A stretch of DNA of 54,680 bases from Bacteroidetes bacterium HGW-Bacteroidetes-17 (GCA_002840985.1 PHDM01000024.1:1-54680), one strand, 5' to 3'. Shown: positions 45,381 to 54,680, numbered from the stretch's first letter. Translations and numbers: made by a program. Notes: a model not told the origin generated them from the letters alone.

Positions 45381-45494
45381 ATTTTAACGATTTTGTTTTT
45401 TAATAATTCATACTGACTGACAGGATGATTCAGGATAAACTTTCCGTTTAAATCTTAGACGACTATAGAATAGCAAATGTTACAATCAGATTAA

Positions 45495-47861
45495 TTATTC
45501 ATATTTTAAGGTAGAAACTGGGTTTATGTTAGTGAGTTTCATTACCTGGAAAATAATGGTTATAAGTGCAATAATTAGGGATATAAACAATGCCATAGCA
45601 AATGGAACGATATTCAGTTGTATTGAATAGGCAAATCCATCCAGAAACCTTTCTGAATAATAATAAGCAATGGGGATAGCGATGAAATTTGCAATTAAAA
45701 TCCATTTCAGAAAATCAACAACTACCAATTTCCCAATTTGAAAGGTATCGGCACCGAAAACTTTGCGAACACCTATTTCACGTTGTCGTCTTTCAACTGT
45801 AAACATGGCTAATCCATACAAACCCATGCAGGCAATTAAAATAGCCATAAATGCAAACAGGCCCATGATGTTAATTGATTTTCTTAATTCTGTATAATTA
45901 TCCCTTAAGCGGATATCATAAAACCCATAATTCAGGGGTTCGTTTGGCAATAGATTGTTCCATTTTTCTTCAATACCGGCAAGTGTCTGCTCATAATTCC
46001 GGCTTTTTAATTTTAAGTAAACAACTTCATGATCATCAGCCTTGGCCTTTCCAATTATTAATGGAACAATCTCACGCTGAGATCCTTCAAAATTAAAATC
46101 CTTTATAACTCCTATTACCGGATAAGCACCATCACGCATAATCTTTTTCCCGATCGGATTTTGCCATCCAAGTTCTTTAGCAAAGGACTCGTTAATAATG
46201 TAGGAGGTATCATCCGATGCATATGAATCAGAGAAATAGCGTCCTTCTACCATATTTAATTTGAGCATTTCAGCCAAACCCTCATCCGTTGCTAAAAACT
46301 TGACCAACATCGGATTTTTGACACCTTCAGGTAAATATCCGTTTTGTGTAATCCCTTGTCCGATGAGCTGTGACGATGAACAAACGGTTTCGACATCTGC
46401 TAACTGTTCCAGCTCGATCTTTAATGCTGAATATGCCTTTATGGCCGTTCCACTCGGCATATTAACAATTACAGTATTCGCAGTATCAAATCCCAGATCT
46501 TTTTTCTGAATGAAACTAAGTTGCAGAAACATCACCAAAGTGTAGGTAATGATAGTAGTTGAAATCACGAATTGAATTACTACCAGAATATTCCTTAAAT
46601 AGGGTGTTCCACCACCACTTATCAATTCCCCTTTTAGACTGTTGATTGGTTTAAAACGAGCAATAAATATTGCTGGATATGAACCAGCCAACAGGCCTAT
46701 ACTTACCGTGAAAATTACGATCATTGCGATGAATGGGATATTTGAATTGGCATATAATTCATAATCGCCGATAAACCTGGTAAATTGAGGCTGGAATATT
46801 TCGATCAGGATTAAAGAAATTACAAAGGAAATCAGGCTAAAAATCACGGCTTCACCTAAAAACTGACCAGTGATCCGCGATCGATGAGCTCCCAATACTT
46901 TTCTGATACCTATTTCGACCAATCGCTGAGTTGATCGGGCTGTTGTTAAATTCATAAAATTAAAAACGGCAATTAGGAGTACAAATAATCCTATCAACCC
47001 AATAATCCACATTTTTTTCAAATCCCCCGCAGTCATATCATTATCAATAAAACCATGAAGATGCATCCGATCCATACGGTCAAAAGCTAATTCAATTAAC
47101 CATCCATGTGGCCTATACATGTAATTGATATGCTTTTCCATGAAATCAGGCAACTTTGGATTGATGGTTTCCAGCGATGCAGAGGGATACAATTTTATAT
47201 AATTATAATATTGATTTCCTCCGTTCCAACCCAAATAACTGTTTGGTTGATCGTATAAAGTTGTAAAAGAAATCAGTGCTGTAAACTGAACGGATGAATT
47301 TTTAGGACAATCATCGGCAATGCCTTTCACTACAACAGAATAAGCATTCTCCCAATTTAAAACCTGACCAATCGGGTCAGCGTCCCCAAATATTTTTTTC
47401 GCTAAACTTTTGGTCAGAACGATGGAATAAGGTTCGGCTAAAACTGTTTTAACAGAACCTGATAACAACTTAAAAGAAAAGAAATCAAAGAAAGTTGAAT
47501 CAGCAAAGCATACATTTTCGGAATGATAATTAATTTCATTTATTGCCAAAAATCCGGGTCGAGGCATTCGAATTCTGACCATCGATTGGACCTCAGGAAA
47601 CTCTTCGAGCAAAGATGGAGCCACAGCCGCAGTAATCACAGCCGATTTTTCGTGCCCATCAGGCATAGTCAGGTTAAATCCTACTCTATAAATATCCTTT
47701 TTATGAACGTGCATATTATCGTAGGTAAGTTCATTTTTCAGATATAAGAGCACCATGATACTACAGGCCAAACCAATTGAAAGGCCTAAAATATTAATGA
47801 TCGAATAAGTCTTGTTTTTAATAAGATTTCGATAAGCTGTTTTGATATAGTTAGTTATCAT
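45495..47861 (-). CDS. FtsX/MacB-like ABC transporter permease (second of tandem pair)
   Basis: The 788-residue permease starts MITNYIKTAYRNLIKNKTYSIINILGLSIGLACSIMVLLYL, then a large MacB-like periplasmic core (about 45-280), an FtsX block of three helices (about 285-410, with the conserved RSTQRLVEIGIRKVLGAHRSRI), a second periplasmic domain (about 430-670) and a second FtsX block ending NINPVSTLKYE. The double-FtsX architecture is typical of Bacteroidota. It starts 1 nt after the stop of the upstream homologue. No ATPase gene is adjacent, so it must use one encoded elsewhere. Likely jobs are efflux or lipoprotein/envelope transport. Confidence 0.9.
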   Translation of the reverse strand: MITNYIKTAYRNLIKNKTYSIINILGLSIGLACSIMVLLYLKNELTYDNMHVHKKDIYRVGFNLTMPDGHEKSAVITAAVAPSLLEEFPEVQSMVRIRMPRPGFLAINEINYHSENVCFADSTFFDFFSFKLLSGSVKTVLAEPYSIVLTKSLAKKIFGDADPIGQVLNWENAYSVVVKGIADDCPKNSSVQFTALISFTTLYDQPNSYLGWNGGNQYYNYIKLYPSASLETINPKLPDFMEKHINYMYRPHGWLIELAFDRMDRMHLHGFIDNDMTAGDLKKMWIIGLIGLFVLLIAVFNFMNLTTARSTQRLVEIGIRKVLGAHRSRITGQFLGEAVIFSLISFVISLILIEIFQPQFTRFIGDYELYANSNIPFIAMIVIFTVSIGLLAGSYPAIFIARFKPINSLKGELISGGGTPYLRNILVVIQFVISTTIITYTLVMFLQLSFIQKKDLGFDTANTVIVNMPSGTAIKAYSALKIELEQLADVETVCSSSQLIGQGITQNGYLPEGVKNPMLVKFLATDEGLAEMLKLNMVEGRYFSDSYASDDTSYIINESFAKELGWQNPIGKKIMRDGAYPVIGVIKDFNFEGSQREIVPLIIGKAKADDHEVVYLKLKSRNYEQTLAGIEEKWNNLLPNEPLNYGFYDIRLRDNYTELRKSINIMGLFAFMAILIACMGLYGLAMFTVERRQREIGVRKVFGADTFQIGKLVVVDFLKWILIANFIAIPIAYYYSERFLDGFAYSIQLNIVPFAMALFISLIIALITIIFQVMKLTNINPVSTLKYE

Positions 47862-47862
47862 G

Positions 47863-50253
47863 CTATTCGTATTTTAAAGCATTAACAGGATTCATCCGAC
47901 TTGATTTTATCACCTGAAACATAACGGTGATCATGGCTATTATTAGAACAAGAAGTGTTGCTAAAATATAGATCCAAATACCAATTTCAGTTCGATAAGA
48001 AAAACCATCCAACCATCGGTTCATAAAATACCATCCCAATGGGATCGCGATTAAACTAGCAACAATAATAAGCTTAAAATATGTTTGGGTCAACACGATG
48101 CTAATCTGATTTAATGAAGCACCTAAAACTTTTCTGATTCCAATTTCTTTTACCCTTTGCACCATCATAAAAGAAACAAGTCCAAAAAGCCCCAAAGAAG
48201 CAATCACAATTGCCAGCATAGAAAGCACCGTAATGATCATTGAAATTTTGTTGTCTTCAGAGTACATTTCAGACAAACTTTCGTTCATGCTCTCATATTC
48301 GATTGCATTTGCAGGATACAATTCTTTCAATTTTTTTTCAATACCTGCGATGGTTTCTTTTGTCCTATTTTTATCAATCTTAATAAACATTCCAAGATAA
48401 TATTGCGGGATACTTATAAAAGCTGTTGATTCGATTTCATTCCTTAATGAATAAGTATGAAAATCTTTTACCACCCCGCAAATAGTCCCCTCATTGCCCC
48501 CAAAAGGAATCCGTTTGTTCAATGCTTCTTCCGGACTTTTAAAACCGTGAGTTTTGTATAGTTTTTCACTTACCACCATCCTAAATATAGTATCACCCTC
48601 TACCCTCTCATGATACCAGTTTCCTGCAATCAATTTCAGGTTAAAAGTTTTATAATATTCAGCGTCTGCCAGTTTCAGGTTCATATAATGCTTCGTTTCA
48701 TCCCCTGCCACTTTGAATGAAGTCCTGAAATTTGTGGTAGTCGACGGTGCTCCAATCCCAAACGTAAAACTCTCGACACTGGGCTGGGTTGTTAGATAGT
48801 CGCGCATCGATTTAATTTTATTCTCATCTGTATCAGGCAGCGAGAAATTAAAAATTCCTTCCACTTCAAAACCCAAATCCTTATTATTGATATAGTTAAT
48901 TTGTTTTTTTATGACCAGAGTTGAAATAATGAGTGCGATTGATATAATGAATTGAAAAACCAACAGCGAATTCCGAAGATTAAAGCCCCTGTTTTTATTC
49001 GTTTTTAAAACCCCTTTCAATGCCTTGATTGGCATAAATCCTGACATCACCAAAGAAGGGTATAGCACAATCATCACGTCCACAAGCAAGTAAACCAAAA
49101 ACAAAAAAATGACAAAATAGCGACTCTGATAAATACTCAAACTGAGATTATTTCCCATAAAATTATTCACATAAGGAAGCACTACTTCAACAATGATGAC
49201 TGAAAACACAAGCGATAATAATAAAACAAAAGAGTTTTCCTTGGCAAAGAGTATGCTTAATTGAGATCTACTGGATCCAAGAACCTTTCTTATTCCAACT
49301 TCCTTTGATCTTTTTAATCCCTGAGCTGTTGAAAGGTTTATATAATTGATACTTGCAATACATAGGATCAGTAACCCAATGAAGCCGTAAATCCACAGGT
49401 TGGTTTTCGAGGTTGTATAGGTATTTGGAATATCCTGAAATTCGGGGGAAAGATGTATCTGATTTAAAGCCTGAAATTGATAATAGGTATTGGTTGCTTT
49501 GTTATCACCGGTAGCATAATTTGATTTAATGATATCATTCATTTGTTTTTCAATGATAAGTGGTTCAACCGATTTCGGAATTTTCATATAGGTCTCAAAT
49601 CCCGAAATACTATTCTCCCAGCTATCATAATTAAACCCTACCAACTTAGCATCCAGAATTTCAGAGGAAGCGATCATGGTATAATTCAGGGTAGAATTCA
49701 ATGGTGCATCCTGTATTAAACCTGCAACCTGAAAATGCTGATCATTTGAAAAAGTCAGAGTCTTACCTAAGGGATTTTCATTGCCAAAATACTTTTGGGA
49801 AATAGATTTTGTCAGAATGATATTTCCCGGATTACTTTTGAGAATTTCAGGGCTGCCAATAATCCAATCAGAACTAAAAATATTAAAGAAAACAGAATCA
49901 ACAAAAAGGATATTTTTCTCTTTATAAACATCCTTATCAATGACAATATCCAACTCTGACATCATGTAGAGTGTACTAATCAGGTAGTCTGGAAAATCAT
50001 TCCTTAACGAATAACCTAAAGGGTAAGTGGTCGCTCCATCCTTATCAATACCGGTTGCATGCGTGGATATGGCATTAATCCTATAAATTTGATCATTGTC
50101 CTTATAGAAACCATCAAAACTAAGCTCATATTCTATGAAAAGAAATATAATAATAGCCGAAGCCAGCCCAATTGATAAACCTAGAATATTAACTATCGAA
50201 GAAAGTTTGTTCTTCCAGATGTTACGGATCATAAATTTTATATTATTATTCAT
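47863..50253 (-). CDS. FtsX/MacB-like ABC transporter permease (first of tandem pair)
   Basis: The 796-residue protein is a homologue of the next gene, with the same plan: N-terminal helix (IVNILGLSIGLASAIIIFLFIEYEL), MacB-like periplasmic core, FtsX block (about 280-415 with GLKRSKEVGIRKVLGSSRSQL), second periplasmic domain and a second FtsX block (about 670-790, VKEIGIRKVLGASLNQI) ending MNPVNALKYE. The two genes are separated by a single base. Just upstream, also 1 nt away, lie the last codons of a third such permease. The NtrC-type regulator and kinase are divergent from this gene and are good candidates to control it. Confidence 0.9.
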   Translation of the reverse strand: MNNNIKFMIRNIWKNKLSSIVNILGLSIGLASAIIIFLFIEYELSFDGFYKDNDQIYRINAISTHATGIDKDGATTYPLGYSLRNDFPDYLISTLYMMSELDIVIDKDVYKEKNILFVDSVFFNIFSSDWIIGSPEILKSNPGNIILTKSISQKYFGNENPLGKTLTFSNDQHFQVAGLIQDAPLNSTLNYTMIASSEILDAKLVGFNYDSWENSISGFETYMKIPKSVEPLIIEKQMNDIIKSNYATGDNKATNTYYQFQALNQIHLSPEFQDIPNTYTTSKTNLWIYGFIGLLILCIASINYINLSTAQGLKRSKEVGIRKVLGSSRSQLSILFAKENSFVLLLSLVFSVIIVEVVLPYVNNFMGNNLSLSIYQSRYFVIFLFLVYLLVDVMIVLYPSLVMSGFMPIKALKGVLKTNKNRGFNLRNSLLVFQFIISIALIISTLVIKKQINYINNKDLGFEVEGIFNFSLPDTDENKIKSMRDYLTTQPSVESFTFGIGAPSTTTNFRTSFKVAGDETKHYMNLKLADAEYYKTFNLKLIAGNWYHERVEGDTIFRMVVSEKLYKTHGFKSPEEALNKRIPFGGNEGTICGVVKDFHTYSLRNEIESTAFISIPQYYLGMFIKIDKNRTKETIAGIEKKLKELYPANAIEYESMNESLSEMYSEDNKISMIITVLSMLAIVIASLGLFGLVSFMMVQRVKEIGIRKVLGASLNQISIVLTQTYFKLIIVASLIAIPLGWYFMNRWLDGFSYRTEIGIWIYILATLLVLIIAMITVMFQVIKSSRMNPVNALKYE

Positions 50254-50254
50254 T

Positions 50255-50330
50255 TTATTCGTATTTTAAGGATTCAACCGGTTTCAGTAGAGCATTTCTA
50301 AATGTTTGAACGCAAAAAGACAACATCAAA
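50255..50330 (-). pseudogene. Relic of the 3' end of a third FtsX permease
   Basis: On the - strand this reads VQTFRNALLKPVESLKYE and stop, matching the ends of the two intact permeases (IKSSRMNPVNALKYE and MKLTNINPVSTLKYE). DNA identity is strong over the last codons (14 identical bases at TATTCGTATTTTAA against the first permease). The stop is followed after one base by the ATG of the next permease, the same spacing as between the surviving pair. The frame stays open to an ATG at 50374, but the residues before about 50330 show no FtsX likeness, so the rest of the gene appears lost. Confidence 0.7.
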
Positions 50331-50464
50331 TATTCTCTGTTAACACAATTTAATCCAAATATTTCAACAAGCATACCATAATTTATAAAACATTTTATTT
50401 CTGCTACTTAACTTATTTTTCACAAATCAAAATCACCTAAATTGTTTCACTTCGGAACAATTAA

Positions 50465-50497
50465 ATTGAACATAAACCGATCATTTTTTTATCTTTG
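50465..50497 (+). promoter_or_regulatory. Promoter of the NtrC-type regulator operon
   Basis: ATTG (50465-50468), 21 nt, then TATCTTTG (50490-50497) fit the Bacteroidota primary promoter. The ATG is 29 nt after the -7 box. Confidence 0.6.
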
Positions 50498-50525
50498 AAG
50501 ACACTTTATAAATGGCATCATTAAA

Positions 50526-51881
50526 ATGGGCAAATTACTAGTTGTCGACGATGATAAAGATATTCTGTTAACTTCAAGAGTTGTTCTCAGAGATGAATTT
50601 GAAGTGATCCGTACTGAAAGTGATCCGTTTAAATTACAACAAATCCTGCGAAAGGAAGAATTTGACGTGATTTTACTGGATATGAATTACTCAACCGGAA
50701 CTTCGAATGGAATTGAAGGAATTCATTGGCTTAAGGAGATACTTAAAATACATCCTCAGTCGAATGTCATTTTGATTACTGCCTATGGAGAGCTCAACCT
50801 TGCCGTTGAAGCTATGAAAATTGGCGCCATTGATTTTGTTGTAAAACCCTGGGACAACGAAAAACTTTTGGCAACCGTTCGATCTGCGTTAAGACTTAGC
50901 CAGTCGAAAAGTGAAATTCGTTCACTCAAATCAAAACAAAATGTGCTAAGAGAAGAGGTAGATAAATCATACCAAGAGATTATCGGCAAATCAAAAGTGA
51001 TGAAGGATGTACTTGAAGTCATTAAGAAGGTTGCCCCAACCAACGCCAATGTTTTGATCTTAGGTGAAAATGGCACAGGAAAGGAGCTGGTTGCCAGGGC
51101 TATCCACCGATACTCAAACAGAAGTAACCAGATTTTTGTCAATCTTGACATCGGAACAATTACTTCGAGTTTATTTGAATCGGAATTGTTCGGGCACAGC
51201 AAAGGTGCATTCACGGATGCCCAAGTGGACAGACAAGGTAGAATTGAAATTTCTTCGGGAGGAACCTTATTTTTAGACGAAATTGGCAACCTTAATTTGG
51301 CTCAACAAAACAAACTCCTTTCGGCTCTCGAAAAACGTGAAATATACAGGGTAGGTTCAAATACAGCTATTCCAATTGACATCAGGTTGGTTTCTGCGAC
51401 AAATCTTTCATTAAATGAATTGAACGATGAAAAAAACTTCAGAAAGGACCTCTTGTATCGGATTAATACTATTCAGATTGAAATACCATCCCTGAGAGAA
51501 CGCAGAGAAGACATTCCGTTATTGATCGATTTTTTCGCGGAGAAATATCTTACTCAATACAATAAATCCAATATCCGCTTCGCTGAAGATGCCATTCAGA
51601 AACTGACCAAACACCAATGGCCCGGAAATATCCGTGAGTTAAAACATTTAGTTGCACGCGCGATCATTATGTGCAATTCAAATTTGATTAAAGCTTCAGA
51701 TATTTGGTTAAACGTTGAATCGACCGGAACGGAATCTTCATCATTCAACATTGAAGTCCTTGAAAAAAATGCAATCCAGAATGCCTTATCCGAAAACAAA
51801 GGGAATCTTACAAAAGCAGCTAAAGCGTTGGGTTTGGGTAGGACTACTCTTTATCGTAAAATGAGCAAATATGATCTTTAA
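50526..51881 (+). CDS. NtrC-family sigma-54-dependent response regulator
   Basis: The 451-residue regulator has a receiver domain (about 3-120; phospho-acceptor D52 in VILLDMN, switch T in ITAYGE, K107 in VVKPWD), an AAA+ domain (about 150-375; Walker A GENGTGKE at 180-187, Walker B GGTLFLDEIG at 245-254) and a C-terminal Fis-type helix-turn-helix (NKGNLTKAAKALGLGRTTLYRKMSKY). The sigma-54 contact loop reads GAFTDA (227-232), not GAFTGA. It overlaps its kinase gene by 11 nt. The divergent FtsX permeases are its likeliest targets by position. Confidence 0.94.
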   Translation: MGKLLVVDDDKDILLTSRVVLRDEFEVIRTESDPFKLQQILRKEEFDVILLDMNYSTGTSNGIEGIHWLKEILKIHPQSNVILITAYGELNLAVEAMKIGAIDFVVKPWDNEKLLATVRSALRLSQSKSEIRSLKSKQNVLREEVDKSYQEIIGKSKVMKDVLEVIKKVAPTNANVLILGENGTGKELVARAIHRYSNRSNQIFVNLDIGTITSSLFESELFGHSKGAFTDAQVDRQGRIEISSGGTLFLDEIGNLNLAQQNKLLSALEKREIYRVGSNTAIPIDIRLVSATNLSLNELNDEKNFRKDLLYRINTIQIEIPSLRERREDIPLLIDFFAEKYLTQYNKSNIRFAEDAIQKLTKHQWPGNIRELKHLVARAIIMCNSNLIKASDIWLNVESTGTESSSFNIEVLEKNAIQNALSENKGNLTKAAKALGLGRTTLYRKMSKYDL

Positions 51882-53226
51882 AAATTTCCGACTCAAAATC
51901 ATTTTCAGGGTAATCATTCTGGGAATCATGATCTTTCTCTTCATTTTATCCATAAATCAGGAGAAATGGTATGTTACTTCAGCGGTAAGTTTTTCTCTTA
52001 TCATTATTTTACTCATCGAGCTCATTTACTTTATAGAGTCGACAAATCGCGAGATCGGGAAATTTTTATTGGCAATCAAACACAAAGATTTTTCTTCGAC
52101 GTATGCAGATTCCGTACAAGGCTCAACTTCATTTTCAGAACTCAAACAGGCATTACACGAAATAACTAGGGAATTTCAAAATGTTCGGATCGAGAAAGAG
52201 CTGCATTATCAATATTTGCTTACCGTTTTTGAACATTCAAAATCGGCAATTATTTGCTATTCTGAAACAGGCCATATCGAACTTGTGAATCAGTCCACTA
52301 AAACACTTTTGAAATTAAACAAATTGACTACTATTGAAGAAATAAAACACATCGATGAAAACTTATTTATTGCAATCAAAGGAATTAGAGGTGATTCGGA
52401 AGAAATTATTAAAGTGAACATCGACAACCGACTGATCCCACTCAATCTGCAATGCTCCGTTTTTAAATTAAAAGATGTCATTTACAAAATGGTCTCTTTA
52501 CATAATCTGGGTGAAGTGCTCGATAATCAAGAAATTGAGTCGTGGCAAAAGTTAATCCGGATTCTAAATCATGAAATCATGAATTCGGTAACGCCCATTT
52601 CATCATTAAGTGAAGCCGTTAATAAAATGTTGTCAACGAAAGATGGTAAAAGAAGACCAATAAAGACTATCTCCGATGCTGAAGCAGATGATATTTACGA
52701 TAGCTTGGAAACCATCGAAAGTCGAAGTAAAGGTTTACTGAAATTTGTGACCACCTATAAACAATTAAGTAAGCTCCCAAAACCACGGCTTGCCGAAGTT
52801 AACATTAATGGATTGATCAATCATATCGCAACACTGATGAAACCTGAATTACAGAAGCAAAAAATCAATATCCAGATACCAAATATTACCCAAGAAGCAT
52901 TTGTTAATATCGATTCGGAAATGATTGAACAGGTGCTGATAAATTTGTTGTTAAATGCCATCGAAGCCATCAAAAATAACGATACAAAACGGATTGAATT
53001 TAATACAAGTAAAACAGGAAATAGTGTATTCGTGTCCGTTAGCGATAATGGATGTGGTATTAAAAGTGAAGTGCTTGATCAGATTTTCATACCATTCTTT
53101 ACCACAAAAAAAGAAGGTTCCGGTATTGGGTTAAGCCTTTCCCGTCAAATTATGTTGATGCACAAAGGCAGTATTTCAGTTCAATCAAAAGTGGGGTCGG
53201 GAACAACATTTATATTAAAATTTTAA
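51871..53226 (+). CDS. Membrane sensor histidine kinase (NtrB-like)
   Basis: The 451-residue kinase has two N-terminal membrane helices (about 10-28 and 35-55) with a very short loop between them, a PAS-like domain (about 110-215, AIICYSETGHIELVNQSTKTLLKL), a dimerisation/phospho-acceptor helix with H234 in NHEIMNSVTPI, and a complete HATPase_c: N box near N362 (INLLLNAIEAI), G1 DNGCGI (392-397), F box FFTTKKEGSGIGLSLS. All catalytic elements look intact. The near-absent periplasmic loop suggests it senses a membrane or cytosolic cue through PAS. It starts inside the 3' end of the regulator gene, so the two are translationally coupled. Confidence 0.93.
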   Translation: MIFKNFRLKIIFRVIILGIMIFLFILSINQEKWYVTSAVSFSLIIILLIELIYFIESTNREIGKFLLAIKHKDFSSTYADSVQGSTSFSELKQALHEITREFQNVRIEKELHYQYLLTVFEHSKSAIICYSETGHIELVNQSTKTLLKLNKLTTIEEIKHIDENLFIAIKGIRGDSEEIIKVNIDNRLIPLNLQCSVFKLKDVIYKMVSLHNLGEVLDNQEIESWQKLIRILNHEIMNSVTPISSLSEAVNKMLSTKDGKRRPIKTISDAEADDIYDSLETIESRSKGLLKFVTTYKQLSKLPKPRLAEVNINGLINHIATLMKPELQKQKINIQIPNITQEAFVNIDSEMIEQVLINLLLNAIEAIKNNDTKRIEFNTSKTGNSVFVSVSDNGCGIKSEVLDQIFIPFFTTKKEGSGIGLSLSRQIMLMHKGSISVQSKVGSGTTFILKF

Positions 53227-53309
53227 ACCGGTTTCAAAGATTTTTCGGAACTTAGCAGTTACCTTTTTTCAAGTTGCACCATAAATAAATCTTAAAATCA
53301 ATATAAACC

Positions 53310-54680
53310 ATGAAAAGAACAATTATCTTATTACTTGCGTTAGCCTTAGGGTTTACAGCTTGTCAGCAAGCTAAAACGGTTGATAAAGCTAAAGAAGAAG
53401 TGCCATACATTGGGAAAAAAGACCTAAAACTTACTTCCGACATCATGACTCCTGAAGTTTTATGGTCGTTCGGACGATTGGGAAATGTTACGGTTTCTCC
53501 CGACAACTCAACCATTCTATTCAAAACCACTTATTACGACATTCCTCAAAATAAAGGAAATGGAGAGTTCTATACCATTAAAACAGATGGTTCGGGATTA
53601 AAACAAATCACCAATACAAAATTCAGTGAACAGGAAGGCACCTGGCGACCGGATGGCAAAAAAATAGGATTTCTTTCTTCAGAATCTGGATCAAGCCAGC
53701 TTTGGGAAATGAACCCGGATGGAACCGAACGTACTCAGATTTCCAATGTTGAAGGCGGGCTGAATGGATTTAAATATGCCCCTGATCAATCTAAAATATT
53801 GTTCATCCAGGATGTTAAGGTAACTCCTGATGTGCACGATCAATATCCCGATTTACCAAAAGCAAGTGGAATGATCTTTAATGACCTGATGTACCGACAT
53901 TGGGATCATTTTGTTGATGCTCTATCCCATGTTTTTGTAGCTGATTATGATGGGACAACTGTTAGTAATCCAATTGACATTATGAAGGGCGAGCCTTACG
54001 AATCCCCTAATGCACCCTTTGGCGGGATGGAACAAATAAACTGGAGCCCTGATAGTAAAACCATTGCCTATACCAGTCGTAAGAAAGTTGGGATGGCCTA
54101 TTCTATTTCAACTAATTCGGATATCTATTTATACAATATTGAAAGCAAAAAAACAGTAAATATTTCTGAAGGGATGATGGGTTATGATGTATCTCCAAAC
54201 TATTCACCTGATGGAACGATGATAGCCTGGGAAAGCATGGAAAGGGATGGTTATGAGGCAGATCAAATTCGTTTGTGGATTTATGATATCGCGACAGGAA
54301 CCGGCAAAGATTACACCGCTAATTTCGATCAACATGCTGAAGGTTTGGCATGGTCATCTGATTCAAAATCTGTTTATTTTACAAGTGTTTGGCAAGCTAA
54401 AGGTCAAATTTACCGACTGGATATTGCTGAAGATAAAATCACCCAAATCACTAATGGGGTCCAGGATTATCAGGGAGTAATTCCAATGGGCGATCAATTA
54501 ATCGCTACCAAAATGTCGATGTCTTATCCATCAGAAATTTTCTCGGTTAATCCAACTGACGGAAGCGATAATCAAATTACATTTATCAATAAAGAGTTAC
54601 TAGATCAGTTGAGCATGGGTAAAGTGGAAGAAAGATGGGTAACCACGACTGATAACAAACAAATGCTGGTTTGGGTAATT
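53310..54680 (+). CDS. S9-family peptidase-like lipoprotein, N-terminal part (3' truncated)
   Basis: The frame is open from the ATG at 53310 to the last base (457 codons), so the gene continues beyond the window. It begins with a lipobox FTAC (Cys 18). The visible part is a beta-propeller of TolB/PD40-type blades: VSPDNSTILFKTT, WRPDGKKIGFLSS, WSPDSKTIAYTSR, YSPDGTMIAWES and WSSDSKSVYFTS. The final residues (VEERWVTTTDNKQMLVWVI) look like the entry into an alpha/beta-hydrolase domain, as in prolyl-oligopeptidase/DPP-type S9 peptidases. The catalytic Ser-Asp-His is outside the window, so the enzyme call is an inference. Confidence 0.82.
   Translation, partial: MKRTIILLLALALGFTACQQAKTVDKAKEEVPYIGKKDLKLTSDIMTPEVLWSFGRLGNVTVSPDNSTILFKTTYYDIPQNKGNGEFYTIKTDGSGLKQITNTKFSEQEGTWRPDGKKIGFLSSESGSSQLWEMNPDGTERTQISNVEGGLNGFKYAPDQSKILFIQDVKVTPDVHDQYPDLPKASGMIFNDLMYRHWDHFVDALSHVFVADYDGTTVSNPIDIMKGEPYESPNAPFGGMEQINWSPDSKTIAYTSRKKVGMAYSISTNSDIYLYNIESKKTVNISEGMMGYDVSPNYSPDGTMIAWESMERDGYEADQIRLWIYDIATGTGKDYTANFDQHAEGLAWSSDSKSVYFTSVWQAKGQIYRLDIAEDKITQITNGVQDYQGVIPMGDQLIATKMSMSYPSEIFSVNPTDGSDNQITFINKELLDQLSMGKVEERWVTTTDNKQMLVWVI

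Noticed and set aside
50783-51289. 168-codon frame on the - strand within the NtrC regulator gene
   Set aside because: Antisense shadow of a strongly conserved gene, with no domain of its own.

Overview
The window reads as an AT-rich chromosomal segment from a member of the Bacteroidota. The support is a SusC/SusD outer-membrane pair, carboxypeptidase-like plus Plug TonB receptors, a FeoA-FeoB fusion, DUF4249 and head-GIN/DUF4097 envelope proteins, Bacteroidota-style promoters (TTTG, about 19 nt, TAnnTTTG), and core genes (recA, uvrA, ligA, nth, bcp). A free-living heterotroph that eats peptides or polymers is plausible. Genus cannot be fixed from the sequence alone.

Layout. 1-4182: a peptidase run (C-terminus of an M14 carboxypeptidase, a DUF5117-type zinc metalloprotease, a secreted metallo-beta-lactamase-fold hydrolase). 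4280-4981 (-): a small Plug-only protein. 5757-10378: SusC/SusD pair behind a 775-nt leader region holding a 15-bp perfect inverted repeat. 10570-14301: GreA-like factor, DUF5063 protein, FeoAB iron transporter with a candidate metal-regulator operator. 14549-15332: orphan receiver plus Hpt pair. 15337-18509 (-): recA, bcp, nth, a small conserved-looking protein and an ECF sigma factor. 18727-23355: uvrA, a Pro-tRNA editing protein, a dipeptidase lipoprotein. 23506-27159: adenylate-cyclase-type sensor, HD hydrolase, tandem Usp protein. 27236-29293: ligA. 29327-32274 (-): one operon of ECF sigma, membrane anti-sigma candidate and two beta-repeat envelope proteins. 32537-35326: membrane methyltransferase, EamA transporter, lysine-6-dehydrogenase-like enzyme. 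35436-35695: a triple-hairpin repeat and tRNA-Met. 35950-42459 (-): STN-type TonB receptor, DUF4249 lipoprotein and an MG2/Plug-like protein. 42865-50253 (-): BNR/Ycf48-like lipoprotein, a three-repeat protein of unknown function, and two tandem FtsX/MacB-like permeases. 50526-53226: NtrC-type regulator and its histidine kinase. 53310-end: an S9-type peptidase cut by the window edge.

The most informative unexplained structures are gene relics: the last codons of a third FtsX permease at 50255-50330, with the same 1-nt tandem spacing as the surviving pair, and the tail of a second DUF4249 gene at 39597-39648. Both point to tandem gene families that lost members. Also notable are a spaced repeat set upstream of feoAB, three back-to-back perfect hairpins next to tRNA-Met, the long inverted repeat upstream of susC, and a 414-residue protein made of three copies of an unnamed beta-rich module. 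No CRISPR array, transposase, phage gene or rRNA was seen.
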